DNA of 64,000 bases from Tipula vernalis (taxonomy: Eukaryota; Arthropoda; Insecta; Diptera; Tipulidae). A program made the translations under genes and the position numbers. Where the stretch lies: contig OY282560.1 of assembly GCA_958295665.1 (NCBI GenBank), forward strand, positions 94,278,311 through 94,342,310, given 5' to 3'. A model generated the notes under the pieces. It saw only the letters and a list, made by a program, of their open reading frames with translations, was not told the DNA's origin and ran no database searches. Below, one piece after another: positions 43,601-57,705 of this stretch (positions within the stretch are counted from its first letter, which is position 1; each line of letters starts with the position of its first letter).

Positions 43601-46600
43601 GCAATAAAAATGAAAATTGCCACAGCAATTACAGGTACCGAAACCTATTTATAGAGGTATCAACCATCGTAATCGGACCATTTTAGATTTTTGCCGCCCA
43701 AAAACTTGTGGGCTATAGCACAGTTGATTTTCAATAAAATTGAATTTTCTAAGAAATGTTTAGAAATAATCAAGCAATCAAAATAAAAATTGTCACAGCA
43801 ATTACAGGTCCCGAAACCTATTTATAGAGGTATCAACCATCGTAATCGGACAATTTTAGATTTTTCCCGCCCAAAAACTTGTGGGCTATAGCACAGTTGA
43901 TTTTCAATAAAATTGAATTTTATAAGAAATGTTTAGAAATAATCGAGCAATCAAAATGAAAATTGCCACAGCAATTACAGGTACCGAAACATATTGATAG
44001 AGGTATCAACCATCGTAATCGGACAATTTTAAATTTTTGCCGCCCAAAAACTTGTGGGCTATAGCACAGTTAATTTTCAATAAAATTGAATTTTCTATGA
44101 AATGTTTAGAAATAATCGAGCAATCAAAATGAAAATTGCCACAGCAATTACAGGTCCCGAAACCTATTGATAGAGGTATCAACCATCGTAATCGGACAAT
44201 TTTAGAATTTTGCCGCCCAAAAACTTGTGGGCTATAGCACAGTTGATTTTCAATAAAATTGAATTTTATAAGAAATGTTTAGAAATAATCGAGCAATCAA
44301 AATGAAAATTGTCACAGCAATTACAGGTACCGAAACCTATTGATAGAGGTATCAACCATCGTAATCGGACCATTTTAGATTTTTGCCGCCCAAAAACTTG
44401 TGGGCTATAGCACAGTTGATTTTCAATAAAATTGAATTTTATAAGAAATGTTTAGAAATAATCGAGCAATCAAAATGAAAATTGCCACAGCAATTACAGG
44501 TACCGAAACCTATTGATAGAGGTATCAACCATCGTAATCGGACCATTTTAGATTTTTGCCGCCCAAAAACTTGTGGGCTATAGCACAGTTGATTTTCAAT
44601 AAAATTGAATTTTATAAGAAATGTTTAGAAATAATCGAGCAATCAAAATGAAAATTGCCACAGCAATTACAGGTACCGAAACATATTGATAGAGGTATCA
44701 ACCATCGTAATCGGACCAATTTAAATTTTTGCCGCCCAAAAACTTGTGGGCTATAGCACAGTTGATTTTCAATAAAATTGAATTTTCTAAGAAATGTTTA
44801 GAAATAATCGAGCAATCAAAATGAAAATTGTCACAGCAATTACAGGTCCCGAAACCTATTGATAGAGGTATCAACCATCGTAATCGGACCATTTTAGATT
44901 TTTGCCGCCCAAAAACTTGTGGGCTATAGCACAGTTGATTTTCAATAAAATTGAATTTTCTTAGAAATGTTTAGAAATAATCGAGCAATCAAAATGAAAA
45001 TTGTCACAGCAATTACAGGTCCCGAAACCTATTGATAGAGGTATCAACCATCGTAATCGGACAATTTTAGATTTTTGCCGCCCAAAAACTTGTGGGCTAT
45101 AGCACAGTAGATTTTCAATAAAATTGAATTTTCTAAGAAATGTTTAGAAATAATCGAGCAATCAAAATGAAAATTGTCACATCAATTACACGTCCCGAAA
45201 CCTATTGATAGAGGTATCAACCATCGTAATCGGACAATTTTAGATTTTTGCCGCCCAAAAACTTGTGGGCTATAGCACAGTTGATTTTCAATAAAATTGA
45301 ATTTTATAAGAAATGTTTAGAAATAATCAAGCAATCAAAATAAAAATTGCCACAGCAATTACAGGTCCCGAAACCTATTGATAGAGGTATCAACCATCGT
45401 AATCGGACAATTTTAGATTTTTGCCGCCCAAAAACTTGTGGGCTATAGCACAGTAGATTTTCAATAAAATTGAATTTTCTAAGAAATGTTTAGAAATAAT
45501 CGAGCAATCAAAATGAAAATTGTCACAGCAATTACAGGTCCCGAAACCTATTGATAGAGGTATCAACCATCGTAATCGGACCATTTTAGATTTTTGCCGC
45601 CCAAAAATTTGTGGGCTATAGCACAGTTAAATTTCCATAAAATTGAATTTTCTAAGAAATGTTTAGAAATAATCGAGCAATCAAAATGAAAATTGTCACA
45701 GCAATTACAGGTCCCGAAACCTATTGATAGAGGTATCAACCATCGTAATCGGACCATTTTAGATTTTTGCCGCTCAAAAACTTGTGGGCTATAGCACAGT
45801 TAATTTTCAATAAAATTGAATTTTCTAAGAAATGTTTAGAAATAATCGAGCAATCAAAATGAAAATTGTCACATCAATTACACGTCCCGAAACCTATTGA
45901 TAGAGGTATCAACCATCGTAATCGGACCATTTTAGATTTTTCCCGCCCCAAAACTTGTGGGCTATAGCACAGTTGATTTTCAATAAAATTGAATTTTCTA
46001 AGAAATGTTTAGAAATAATCGAGCAATCAAAATGAAAATTGTCACATCAATTACACGTCCCGAAACCTATTGATAGAGGTATCAACCATCGTAATCGGAC
46101 CATTTTAGATTTTTGCCGCCCAAAAATTTGTGGGCTATAGCACAGTTAAATTTCCATAAAATTGAATTTTCTAAGAAATGTTTAGAAATAATCGAGCAAT
46201 CAAAATGAAAATTGTCACAGCAATTACAGGTCCCGAAACATATTGATAGAGGTATCAACCATCGTAATCGGACAATTTTAGATTTTTGCCGCCCAAAAAC
46301 TTGTGGGCTATAGCACAGTTAATTTTCAATAAAATTGAATTTTCTAAGAAATGTTTAGAAATAATCGAGCAATCAAAATGAAAATTGTCACATCAATTAC
46401 ACGTCCCGAAACCTATTGATAGAGGTATCAACCATCGTAATCGGACCATTTTAGATTTTTGCCGCCCAAAAATTTGTGGGCTATAGCACAGTTAAATTTC
46501 CATAAAATTGAATTTTCTAAGAAATGTTTAGAAATAATCGAGCAATCAAAATGAAAATTGTCACAGCAATTACAGGTCCCGAAACATATTGATAGAGGTA

Positions 46601-49600
46601 TCAACCATCGTAATCGGACAATTTTAGATTTTTGCCGCCCAATAACTTGTGGGCTATAGCACAGTTAATTTTCAATAAAATTGAATTTTCTATGAAATGT
46701 TTAGAAATAATCGAGCAATCAAAATGAAAATTGCCACAGCAATTACAGGTCCCGAAACCTATTGATAGAGGTATCAACCATCGTAATCGGACCATTTTAG
46801 ATTTTTCCCGCCCAAAAACTTGTGGGCTATAGCACAGTTGATTTTCAATAAAATTGAATTTTCTAAGAAATGTATAGAAATAATCGAGCAATCAAAATGA
46901 AAATTGTCACAGCAAATACAGGTCCCGAAACCTATTGATAGAGGTATCAACCATCGTAATCGGACCATTTTAGATTTTTGCCGCCCAAAAACTTGTGGGC
47001 TATAGCACGGCTGATTTTCAATAAAATTGAATTTTCTAAGAAATGTTTAGAAATAATCGAGCAATCAAAATGAAAATTGTCACAGCAATTACAGGTCCCG
47101 AAACCTATTGATAGAGGTATCAACCATCGTAATCGGACCATTTTAGATTTTTGCAGCCCAAAAACTTGTGGGCTATAGCACGGTTGATTTTCAATAAAAT
47201 TGAATTTTATAAGAAATGTTTAGAAATAATCGAGCAATCAAAATGAAAATTGTCACAGCAAATACAGGTCCTGAAACCTATTGATAGAGGTATCAACCAT
47301 CGTAATCGGACCATTTTAGATTTTTGCCGCCCAAAAACTTGTGGGCTATAGCACAGTTGATTTTCAATAAAATTGAATTTTCTAAGAAATGTTTAGAAAT
47401 AATCGAGCAATCAAAATGAAAATTGTCACATCAATTACACGTCCCGAAACCTATTGATAGAGGTATCAACCATCGTAATCGGACCATTTTAGATTTTTGC
47501 CGCCCAAAAATTTGTGGGCTATAGCACAGTTAAATTTCCATAAAATTGAATTTTCTAAGAAATGTTTAGAAATAATCGAGCAATCAAAATGAAAATTGTC
47601 ACAGCAATTACAGGTCCCGAAACATATTGATAGAGGTATCAACCATCGTAATCGGACAATTTTAGATTTTTGCCGCCCAAAAACTTGTGGGCTATAGCAC
47701 AGTTAATTTTCAATAAAATTGAATTTTCTAAGAAATGTTTAGAAATAATCGAGCAATCAAAATGAAAATTGTCACATCAATTACACGTCCCGAAACCTAT
47801 TGATAGAGGTATCAACCATCGTAATCGGACCATTTTAGATTTTTGCCGCCCAAAAATTTGTGGGCTATAGCACAGTTAAATTTCCATAAAATTGAATTTT
47901 CTAAGAAATGTTTAGAAATAATCGAGCAATCAAAATGAAAATTTTCACAGCAATTACAGGTCCCGAAACCTATTGATAGAGGTATCAACCATCGTAATCT
48001 GACAATTTTAGATTTTTGCCGCCCAAAAACTTTTGGGCAATAATCAAGCAATCAAAATGAAAATTGTCACAGCAATTACAGGTCCCGAAACCTATTGATA
48101 GAGGTATCAACCATCGTAATCGGACAATTTTAGATTTTTGCCGCACAAAAACTTGTGGGCTATAGCACAGTTGATTTTCAATAAAATTGAATTTTATAAG
48201 AAATGATTAAAAATAATCGAGCAATCAAAATGAAAATTGTCACAGCAATTACAGGTCCCGAAACCTATTGATAGAGGTATCAACCATCGTAATCGGACCA
48301 TTTTAGATTTTTGCCGCCCAAAAACTTGTGGGCTATAGCACAGTTGATTTTCAATAAAATTGAATTTTCTAAGAAATGTTTAGAAATAATCGAACAATCA
48401 AAATGAAAATTGTCACAGCAAATACAGGTCCTGAAACCTATTGATAGAGGTATCAACCATCGTAATCGGACAATTTTAGATTTTTGCCGCCCAAAAACTG
48501 GTGGGCTATAGCACAGTTGATTTTCAATAAAATTGAATTTTATAAGAAATGTTTAGAAATAATCGAGCAATCAAAATGAAAATTGTCACATCAATTACAC
48601 GTCCCGAACCCTATTGATAGAGGTATCAACCATCGTAATCGGACCATTTTAGGTTTTTGCCGCCCAAAAACTTGTGGGCTATAGCACAGTTAATTTTCAA
48701 TAAAATTGAATTTTCTATGAAATGTTTAGAAATAATCGAGCAATCAAAATGAAAATTGCCACAGCAATTACAGGTCCCGAAACCTATTGATAGAGGTATC
48801 AACCATCGTAATCGGACCATTTTAGATTTTTCCCGCCCAAAAACTTGTGGGCTATAGCACAGTTGATTTTCAATAAAATTGAATTTTCTTAGAAATGTAT
48901 AGAAATAATCGAGCAATCAAAATGAAAATTGTCACAGCAAATACAGGTCCCGAAACCTATTGATAGAGGTATCAACCATCGTAATCGGACCATTTTAGAT
49001 TTTTGCCGCCCAAAAACTTGTGGGCTATAGCACGGCTGATTTTCAATAAAATTGAATTTTCTAAGAAATGTTTAGAAATAATCGAGCAATCAAAATGAAA
49101 ATTGTCACAGCAATTACAGGTCCCGAAACCTATTGATAGAGGTATCAACCATCGTAATCGGACCATTTTAGATTTTTGCAGCCCAAAAACTTGTGGGCTA
49201 TAGCACGGTTGATTTTCAATAAAATTGAATTTTATAAGAAATGTTTAGAAATAATCGAGCAATCAAAATGAAAATTGTCACAGCAAATACAGGTCCTGAA
49301 ACCTATTGATAGAGGTATCAACCATCGTAATCGGACCATTTTAGATTTTTGCCGCCCAAAAACTTGTGGGCTATAGCACAGTTGATTTTCAATAAAATTG
49401 AATTTTCTAAGAAATGTTTAGAAATAATCGAGCAATCAAAATGAAAATTGTCACAGCAATTACAGGTCCCGAAACCTATTGATAGAGGTATCAACCATCG
49501 TAATCGGACCATTTTAGATTTTTGCCGCCCAAAAACTTGTGGGCTATAGCACGGTTGATTTTCAATAAAATTGAATTTTATAAGAAATGTTTAGAAATAA

Positions 49601-51149
49601 TCGAGCAATCAAAATTAAAATTGTCACAGCAATTACAGGTACCGAAACTTATTGATAGAGGTATTAACCATCGTAATCGGACAATTTTAGATTTTTGCCG
49701 CACAAAAACTTGTGGGCTATAGCACAGTTGATTTTCAATAAAATTGAATTTTATAAGAAATGTTTAGAAATAATCGAGCAATCAAAATGAAAATTGTCAC
49801 AGCAATTACAGGTCCCGAAACCTATTGATAGAGGTATCAACCATCGTAATCGGACCATTTTAGATTTTTGCCGCCCAAAAACTTGTGGGCTATAGCACAG
49901 TTGATTTTCAATAAAATTGAATTTTCTAAGAAATGTTTAGAAATAATCGAACAATCAAAATGAAAATTGTCACAGCAAATACAGATCCCGAAACCTATTG
50001 ATAGAGGTATCAACCATCGTAATCGGACAATTTTAGATTTTTGCCGCCCAAAAACTGGTGGGCTATAGCACAGTTGATTTTCAATAAAATTGAATTTTCT
50101 AAGAAATGTTTAGAAATAATCGAGCAATCAAAATGAAAATTGTCACATCAATTACACGTCCCGAACCCTATTGATAGAGGTATCAACCATCGTAATCGGA
50201 CCATTTTAGGTTTTTGCCGCCCAAAAACTTGTCGGCTATAGCACAGTTAATTTTCAATAAAATTGAATTTTCTATGAAATGTTTAGAAATAATCGAGCAA
50301 TCAAAATGAAAATTGCCACAGCAATTACAGGTCCCGAAACCTATTGATAGAGGTATCAACCATCGTAATCGGACCATTTTAGATTTTTCCCGCCCAAAAA
50401 CTTGTGGGCTATAGCACAGTTGATTTTCAATAAAATTGAATTTTCTAAGAAATGTATTGAAATAATCGAGCAATCAAAATAAAAATTGTCACAGCAAATA
50501 CAGGTCCCGAAACCTATTGATAGAGGTATCAACCATCGTAATCGGACCATTTTAGATTTTTCCCGCCCAAAAACTTGTGGGCTATAGCACGGCTGATTTT
50601 CAATAAAATTGAATTTTCTAAGAAATGTTCAGAAATAATCGAGCAATCAAAATGAAAATTGTCACAGCAATTACAGGTCCCGAAACCTATTGATAGAGGT
50701 ATCAACCATCGTAATCGGACCATTTTAGATTTTTGCCGCCCAAAAACTTGTGGGCTATAGCACGGTTGATTTTCAATAAAATTGAATTTTATAAGAAATG
50801 TTTAGAAATAATCGAGCAATCAAAATATAAATTGTCACAGCAATTACAGGTACCGAAACTTATTGATAGAGGTATTAACCATCGTAATCGGACAATTTTA
50901 GATTTTTGCCGCCCAAAAACTTGTGGGCTATAGCACAGTTGATTTTCAATAAAATTGAATTTTATAAGAAATGTTTAGAAATAATCGAGCAATCAAAATG
51001 AAAATTGTCACATCAATTACACGTCCCGAACCCTATTGATAGAGGTATCAACCATCGTAATCGGACCATTTTAGATTTTTGCCGCCGAAAAACTTGTGGG
51101 CTATAGCACAGTTGATTTTCAATAAAATTGAATTTTCTAAGAAATGTAT

Positions 51150-54100
51150 AGAAATAATCGAGCAATCAAAATGAAAATTGTCATAGCAAATACAGGTCCC
51201 GAAACCTATTGATAGAGGTATCAACCATCGTAATCGGACCATTTTAGATTTTTGCCGCCCAAAAACTTGTGGGCTATAGCACGGCTGATTTTCAATAAAA
51301 TTGAATTTTCTAAGAAATGTTTAGAAATAATCGAGCAATCAAAATGAAAATTGTCACAGCAATTACAGGTCCCGAAACCTATTGATAGAGGTATCAACCA
51401 TCGTAATCGGACCATTTTAGATTTTTGCAGCCCAAAAACTTGTGGGCTATAGCACGGTTGATTTTCAATAAAATTGAATTTTCTAAGAAATGTTTAGAAA
51501 TAATCGAGCAATCAAAATGAAAATTGTCACAGCAAATACAGGTCCTGAAACCTATTGATAGAGGTATCAACCATCGTAATCGGACCATTTTAGATTTTTG
51601 CCGCCCAAAAACTTGTGGGCTATAGCACAGTTGATTTTCAATAAAATTGAATTTTATAAGAAATGTTTAGAAATAATCAAGCAATCAAAATGAAAATTGT
51701 CACAGCAATTACAGGTACCGAAACCTATTGATAGAGGTATCAACCATCGTAATCGGACCATTTTAGATTTTTGCCGCCCAAAAACTTGTGGGCTATAGCA
51801 CAGTTGATTTTCAATAAAATTGAATTTTTTAAGAAATGTTTAGAAATAATCGAGCAATCAAAATGAAAATTGTCACAGCAATTACAGATACCGAAACCTA
51901 TTGATAGAAGTATCAACCATCGTAATCGGACCATTTTAGATTTTTGCCGCCCAAAAACTTGTGGGCTATAGCACAGTTGATTTTCAATAAAATTGAATTT
52001 TATAAGAAATGTTTAGAAAGTATCGAGCAATCAAAATGAAAATTGTTACAGCAATTACAGGTACCGAAACCTATTGATAGAGGTACCAACCATCGTAATC
52101 GGACAATTTTAGATTTTTGCCGCCCAAAACCTTGTGGGCTATAGCACAGTTGATTTTCAATAAAATTGAATTTTATAAGAAATGTTTAGAAATAATCGAG
52201 CAATCAAAATGAAAATTATCACAGCAATTACAGGTACCGAAACCTATTGATAGAGGTATCGACCATCGTAATCGGACCATTTTAGATTTTTGCCGCCCAA
52301 AAACTTGTGGGCTATAGCACAGTTGATTTTCAATAAAATTGAATTTTATAAGAAATGTTTAGAAATAATCGAGCAATCAAAATAAAAATTGCCACAGCAA
52401 TTACAGGTACCGAAACCTATTGATAGAGGTATCAACCATCGTAATCGGACAATTTTAAATTTTTGCCGCCCAAAAACTTGTGGGCTATAGCACAGTTGAT
52501 TTTCAATAAAATTGAATTTTCTAAGAAATGTTTAGAAATAATCGAGCAATCAAAATGAAAATTGCCACAGCAATTACAGGTCCCGAAACCTATTGATAGT
52601 GGTATCAACCATCGTAATCGAACAATTTTAAATTTTAGCCGCCCAAAAACTTGTGGGCTATAGCACAGTTGATTTTCAATAAAATTGAATTTTCTAAGAA
52701 ATGTTTAGAAATAATCAAGCAATCTACGTGAAAATTGCCACAGCAATTACAGGTCCCGAAACCTATTGATAGAGGTATCAACCATCGTAATCGGACCATT
52801 TTAGATTTTTGCCGCCCAAAAACTTGTGGGCTATAGCACAGTTGATTTTCAATAAAATTGAATTTTCTAAAAAATGTTTAGAAATAATCGAGCAATCAAA
52901 ATGAAAATTGTCACAGCAATTACAGGTCCCGAAACCTATTGATAGAGGTATCAACCATCGTAATCGGACAATTTTAGATTTTTCACGCCCAAAAACTTGT
53001 GGGCTATAGCACAGTTGATTTTCAATAAAATTGAATTTTATAAGAAATGTTAAGAAATAATCGAGCAATCAAAATGAAAATTGCCACAGCAATTACAGGT
53101 ACCGAAACATATTGATAGAGGTATCAACCATCGTAATCGGACAATTTTAAATTTTTGCCGCCCAAAAACTTGTGGGCTATAGCACAGTTGATTTTCAATA
53201 AAATTGAATTTTCTAAGAAATGTTTAGAAATAATCGAGCAATCAAAATGAAAATTGTCACAGCAATTACAGGTCCCGAAACCTATTGATAGAGGTATCAA
53301 CCATCGTAATCGGACCATTTTAGATTTTTCCCGCCCAAAAACTTGTGGGCTATAGCACAGTTGATTTTCAATAAAATTGAATTTTATAAGAAATGTTTAG
53401 AAATAATCGAGCAATCAAAATGAAAATTGCCACAGCAATTACAGGTACCGAAACCTATTGATAGAGGTATCAACCATCGTAATCGGATAATTTTAGATTT
53501 TTGCCGCCCAAAAACTTGTGGGCTATAGCACAGTTGATTTTCAATAAAATTGAATTTTATAAGAAATGTTTAGAAATAATCGAGCAATCAAAATGAAAAT
53601 TGTCACAGCAATTACAGGTACCGAAACCTATTGATAGAGGTACCAACCATCGTAATCGGACTATTTTTGATTTTTGCCGCCCAAAAACTTGTGGGCTATA
53701 GCACAGTTGATTTTCAATAAAATTGAATTTTATAAGAAATGTTTAGAAATAATCGAGCAATCAAAATGAAAATTGCCACAGCAATTACAGGTCCCGAAAC
53801 CTATTGATAGAGGTATCAACCATCGTAATCGGACCATTTTAGATTTTTGCCGCCCAAAAACTTGTGGGCTATAGCACAGTTGATTTTCAATAAAATTGAA
53901 TTTTATAAGAAATGTTTAGAAATAATCGAGCAATCAAAATGAAAATTGCCACAGCAATTACAGGTACCGAAACCTATTGATAGAGGTATCAACCATCGTA
54001 ATCGGACAATTTAAAATTTTTGCCGCCCAAAAACTTGTGGGCTATAGCACAGTTGATTTTCAATAAAATTGAATTTTCTAAAAAATGTTTAGAAATAATC

Positions 54101-55550
54101 GAGCAATCAAAATGAAAATTGTCACAGCAATTACAGGTCCCGAAACCTATTGATAGAGGTATCAACCATCGTAATCGGACCATTTTAGATTTTTGCCGCC
54201 CAAAAACTTGTGGGCTATAGCACAGTTGATTTTCAATAAAATTGAATTTTATAAGAAATGTTTAGAAATAATCGAGCAATCAAAATGAAAATTGCCACAG
54301 CAATTACAGGTACCGAAACCTATTGATAGAGGTATCAACCATCGTAATCGGATAATTTTAGATTTTTGCCGCCCAAAAACTTGTGGGCTATAGCACAGTT
54401 GATTTTCACTAAAATTGAATTTTATAAGAAATGTTTAGAAATAATCGAGCAATCAAAATGAAAATTGTCACAGCAATTACAGGTACCGAAACCTATTGAT
54501 AGAAGTACCAACCATCGTAATCGGACAATTTTTGATTTTTGCCGCCCAAAAACTTGTGGGCTATAGCACAGTTGATTTTCAATAAAATTGAATTTTATAA
54601 GAAATGTTTAGAAATAATCGAGCAATCAAAATGAAAATTGTCACAGCAAATACAGGTCCCGAAACCTTTTGATAGAGGTATCAACCATCGTAATCGGACC
54701 ATTTTAGATTTTTCACGCCCAAAAACTTGTGGGCTATAGCACAGTAGATTTTCAATAAAATTGAATATTCTAAGAAATGTTTAGAAATAATCGAGCAATC
54801 AAAATGAAAATTGTCACAGCAATTACAGGTACCGAAACCTATTGATAGAAGTACCAACCATCGTAATCGGACAATTTTTGATTTTTGCCGCCCAAAAACT
54901 TGTGGGCTATAGCACAGTTGATTTTCAATAAAATTGAATTTTATAAGAAATGTTTAGAAATAATCGAGCAATCAAAATGAAAATTGTCACAGCAAATACA
55001 GGTCCCGAAACCTTTTGATAGAGGTATCAACCATCGTAATCGGACCATTTTAGATTTTTCACGCCCAAAAACTTGTGGGCTATAGCACAGTAGATTTTCA
55101 ATAAAATTGAATATTCTAAGAAATGTTTAGAAATAATCGAGCAATCAAAATGAAAATTGTCACAGCAATTACAGGTCCCGGAACCTATTGATAGAGGTAT
55201 CAACCATCGTAATCGGACCATTTTAGATTTTTCCCGCCCAAAAACTTGTGGGCTATAGCACAGTTGATTTTCAATAAAATTGAATTTTATAAGAAATGTT
55301 AAAAATAATCGAGCAATCAAAATAAAAATTGTCACAGCAAATACAGGTCCCGAAACCTATTAATAGAGGTATCAACCATCGTAATCGGACCATTTTAGAT
55401 TTTTGCCGCTCAAAAACTTGTGGGCTATAGCACAGTTAATTTTCCATAAAATTGAATTTTATAAGAAATGTTTAGAAATAATCGAGCAATCAAAATGAAA
55501 ATTGTCACAGCAATTACAGGTCCCGAAACCTATTGATAGAGGTATCAACC
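51150..55550 (+). repeat. higher-order block, copy 1 (offset 6556)
   Basis: Rare variants here recur exactly 6556 bp later: TGTCATAGC (51179/57735), GAAAGTATCGAG (52017/58573), AATCTACGTG (52721/59277), TTAAGAAATAATC (53050/59606) and others. About 25 monomers are duplicated as one block. Confidence 0.88.
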
Positions 55551-57705
55551 ATCGTAATCGGACCATTTTAGATTTTTGCCGCCCAAAAACTTGTGGGCTA
55601 TAGCACAGTTAATTTTCCATAAAATTGAATTTTCTAAGAAATGTTTAGAAATAATCGAGCAATCAAAATGAAAATTGTCACAGCAATTACAGGTCCCGAA
55701 ACCTATTGATAGAGGTATCAACCATCGTAATCGGACCATTTTAGATTTTTGCCGCCCAAAAACTTGTGGGCTATAGCACAGTTAATTTTCCATAAAATTG
55801 AATTTTCTAAGAAATGTTTAGAAATAATCGAGCAATCAAAACGAAAATTGTCACAGCAATTACAGGTACCGAAACCTATTGATAGAGGTACCAACCATCG
55901 TAATCGGACAATTTTTGATTTTTGCCGCCCAAAAACTTGTGGGCTATAGCACAGTTGATTTTCAATAAAATTGAATTTTATAAGAAATGTTTAGAAATAA
56001 TCGAGCAATCAAAATGAAAATTGTCACAGCAATTACAGGTCCCGAAACCTATTGATAGAGGTATCAACCATCGTAATCGGACCATTTTAGATTTTTGCCG
56101 CCCAAAAACTTGTGGGCTATAGCACAGTTAATTTTCAATAAAATTGAATTTTCTAAGAAATGTTTAGAAATAATCGAGCAATCAAAACGAAAATTGTCAC
56201 AGCAATTACAGGTCCCGAAACCTATTGATAGAGGTATCAACCATCGTAATCGGACCATTTTAGATTTTTCCCGCCCAAAAACTTGTGGGCATTTATAAAA
56301 TTGAATTTTATAAGAAATGTTTAGAAATAATCGAGCAATCAAAATGAAAATTGTCACAGCAATTACAGGTCCCGAAACCTATTGATAGAGGTATCAACCA
56401 TCGTAATCGGACAATTTTAGATTTTTGCCGCCCAAAAACTTGTGGGCTATAGCACAGTTAATTTTCAATAAAATTGAATTTTATAAGAAATGTTTAGAAA
56501 TAATCGAGCAATCAAAATGAAAATTGTCACATCAATTACACGTCCCGAAACCTATTGATAGAGGTATCAACCATCGTAATCGGACCATTTTAGATTTTTG
56601 CCGCCCAAAAACTTGTGGGCTATAGCACAGTTAATTTTCAATAAAATTGAATTTTCTAAGAAATGTTTAGAAATAATCAAGCAATCAAAATAAAAATTGT
56701 CACAGCAATTACAGGTCCCGAAACCTATTGATAGAGGTATCAACCATCGTAATCGGACAATTTTAGATTTTTGCCGCCCAAAAACTTGTGGGCTATAACA
56801 CAGTAGATTTTCAATAAAATTGAATTTTATAAGAAATGTTTAGAAATAATCGAGCAATCAAAATGAAAATTGTCACAGCAAATACAGGTCCCGAAACCTA
56901 TTGATAGAGGTATCAACCATCGTAATCGGACCATTTTAGATTTTTCACGCCCAAAAACTTGTGGGCTATAGCACAGTAGATTTTCAATAAAATTGAATAT
57001 TCTAAGAAATGTTTAGAAATAATCGAGCAATCAAAATGAAAATTGTCACAGCAATTACAGGTCCCGAAACCTATTGATAGAGGTATCAACCATCGTAATC
57101 TGACAATTTTAGATTTTTGCCGCCCAAAAACTTGTGGGCTATAGCACAGTTGATTTTCAATAAAATTGAATTTTATAAGAAATGTTTAGAAATAATCGAG
57201 CAATCAAAATGAAAATTGTCACAGCAAATACAGGTCCCGAAACCTATTGATAGAGGTATCAACCATCGTAATCGGACCATTTTAGATTTTTCACGCCCAA
57301 AAACTTGTGGGCTATAGCACAGTAGATTTTCAATAAAATTGAATAGTCTAAGAAATGTTTAGAAATAATCGAGCAATCAAAATGAAAATTGTCACAGCAA
57401 TTACAGGTCCCGGAACCTATTGATAGAGGTATCAACCATCGTAATCTGACAATTTTAGATTTTTGCCGCCCAAAAACTTGTGGGCTATAGCACAGTTGAT
57501 TTTCAATAAAATTGAATTTTATAAGAAATGTTAAAAATAATCGAGCAATCAAAATAAAAATTGTCACAGCAAATACAGGTCCCGAAACCTATTAATAGAG
57601 GTATCAACCATCGTAATCGGACCATTTTAGATTTTTGCCGCTCAAAAACTTGTGGGCTATAGCACAGTTAATTTTCCATAAAATTGAATTTTCTAAGAAA
57701 TGTTT

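Noticed and set aside
42825..56298. Plus-strand 66-codon frames (MPPKNLWAIA...) in satellite B
   Set aside because: They appear only in monomers lacking certain variants, overlap the minus-strand frames, and are explained fully by the satellite sequence.
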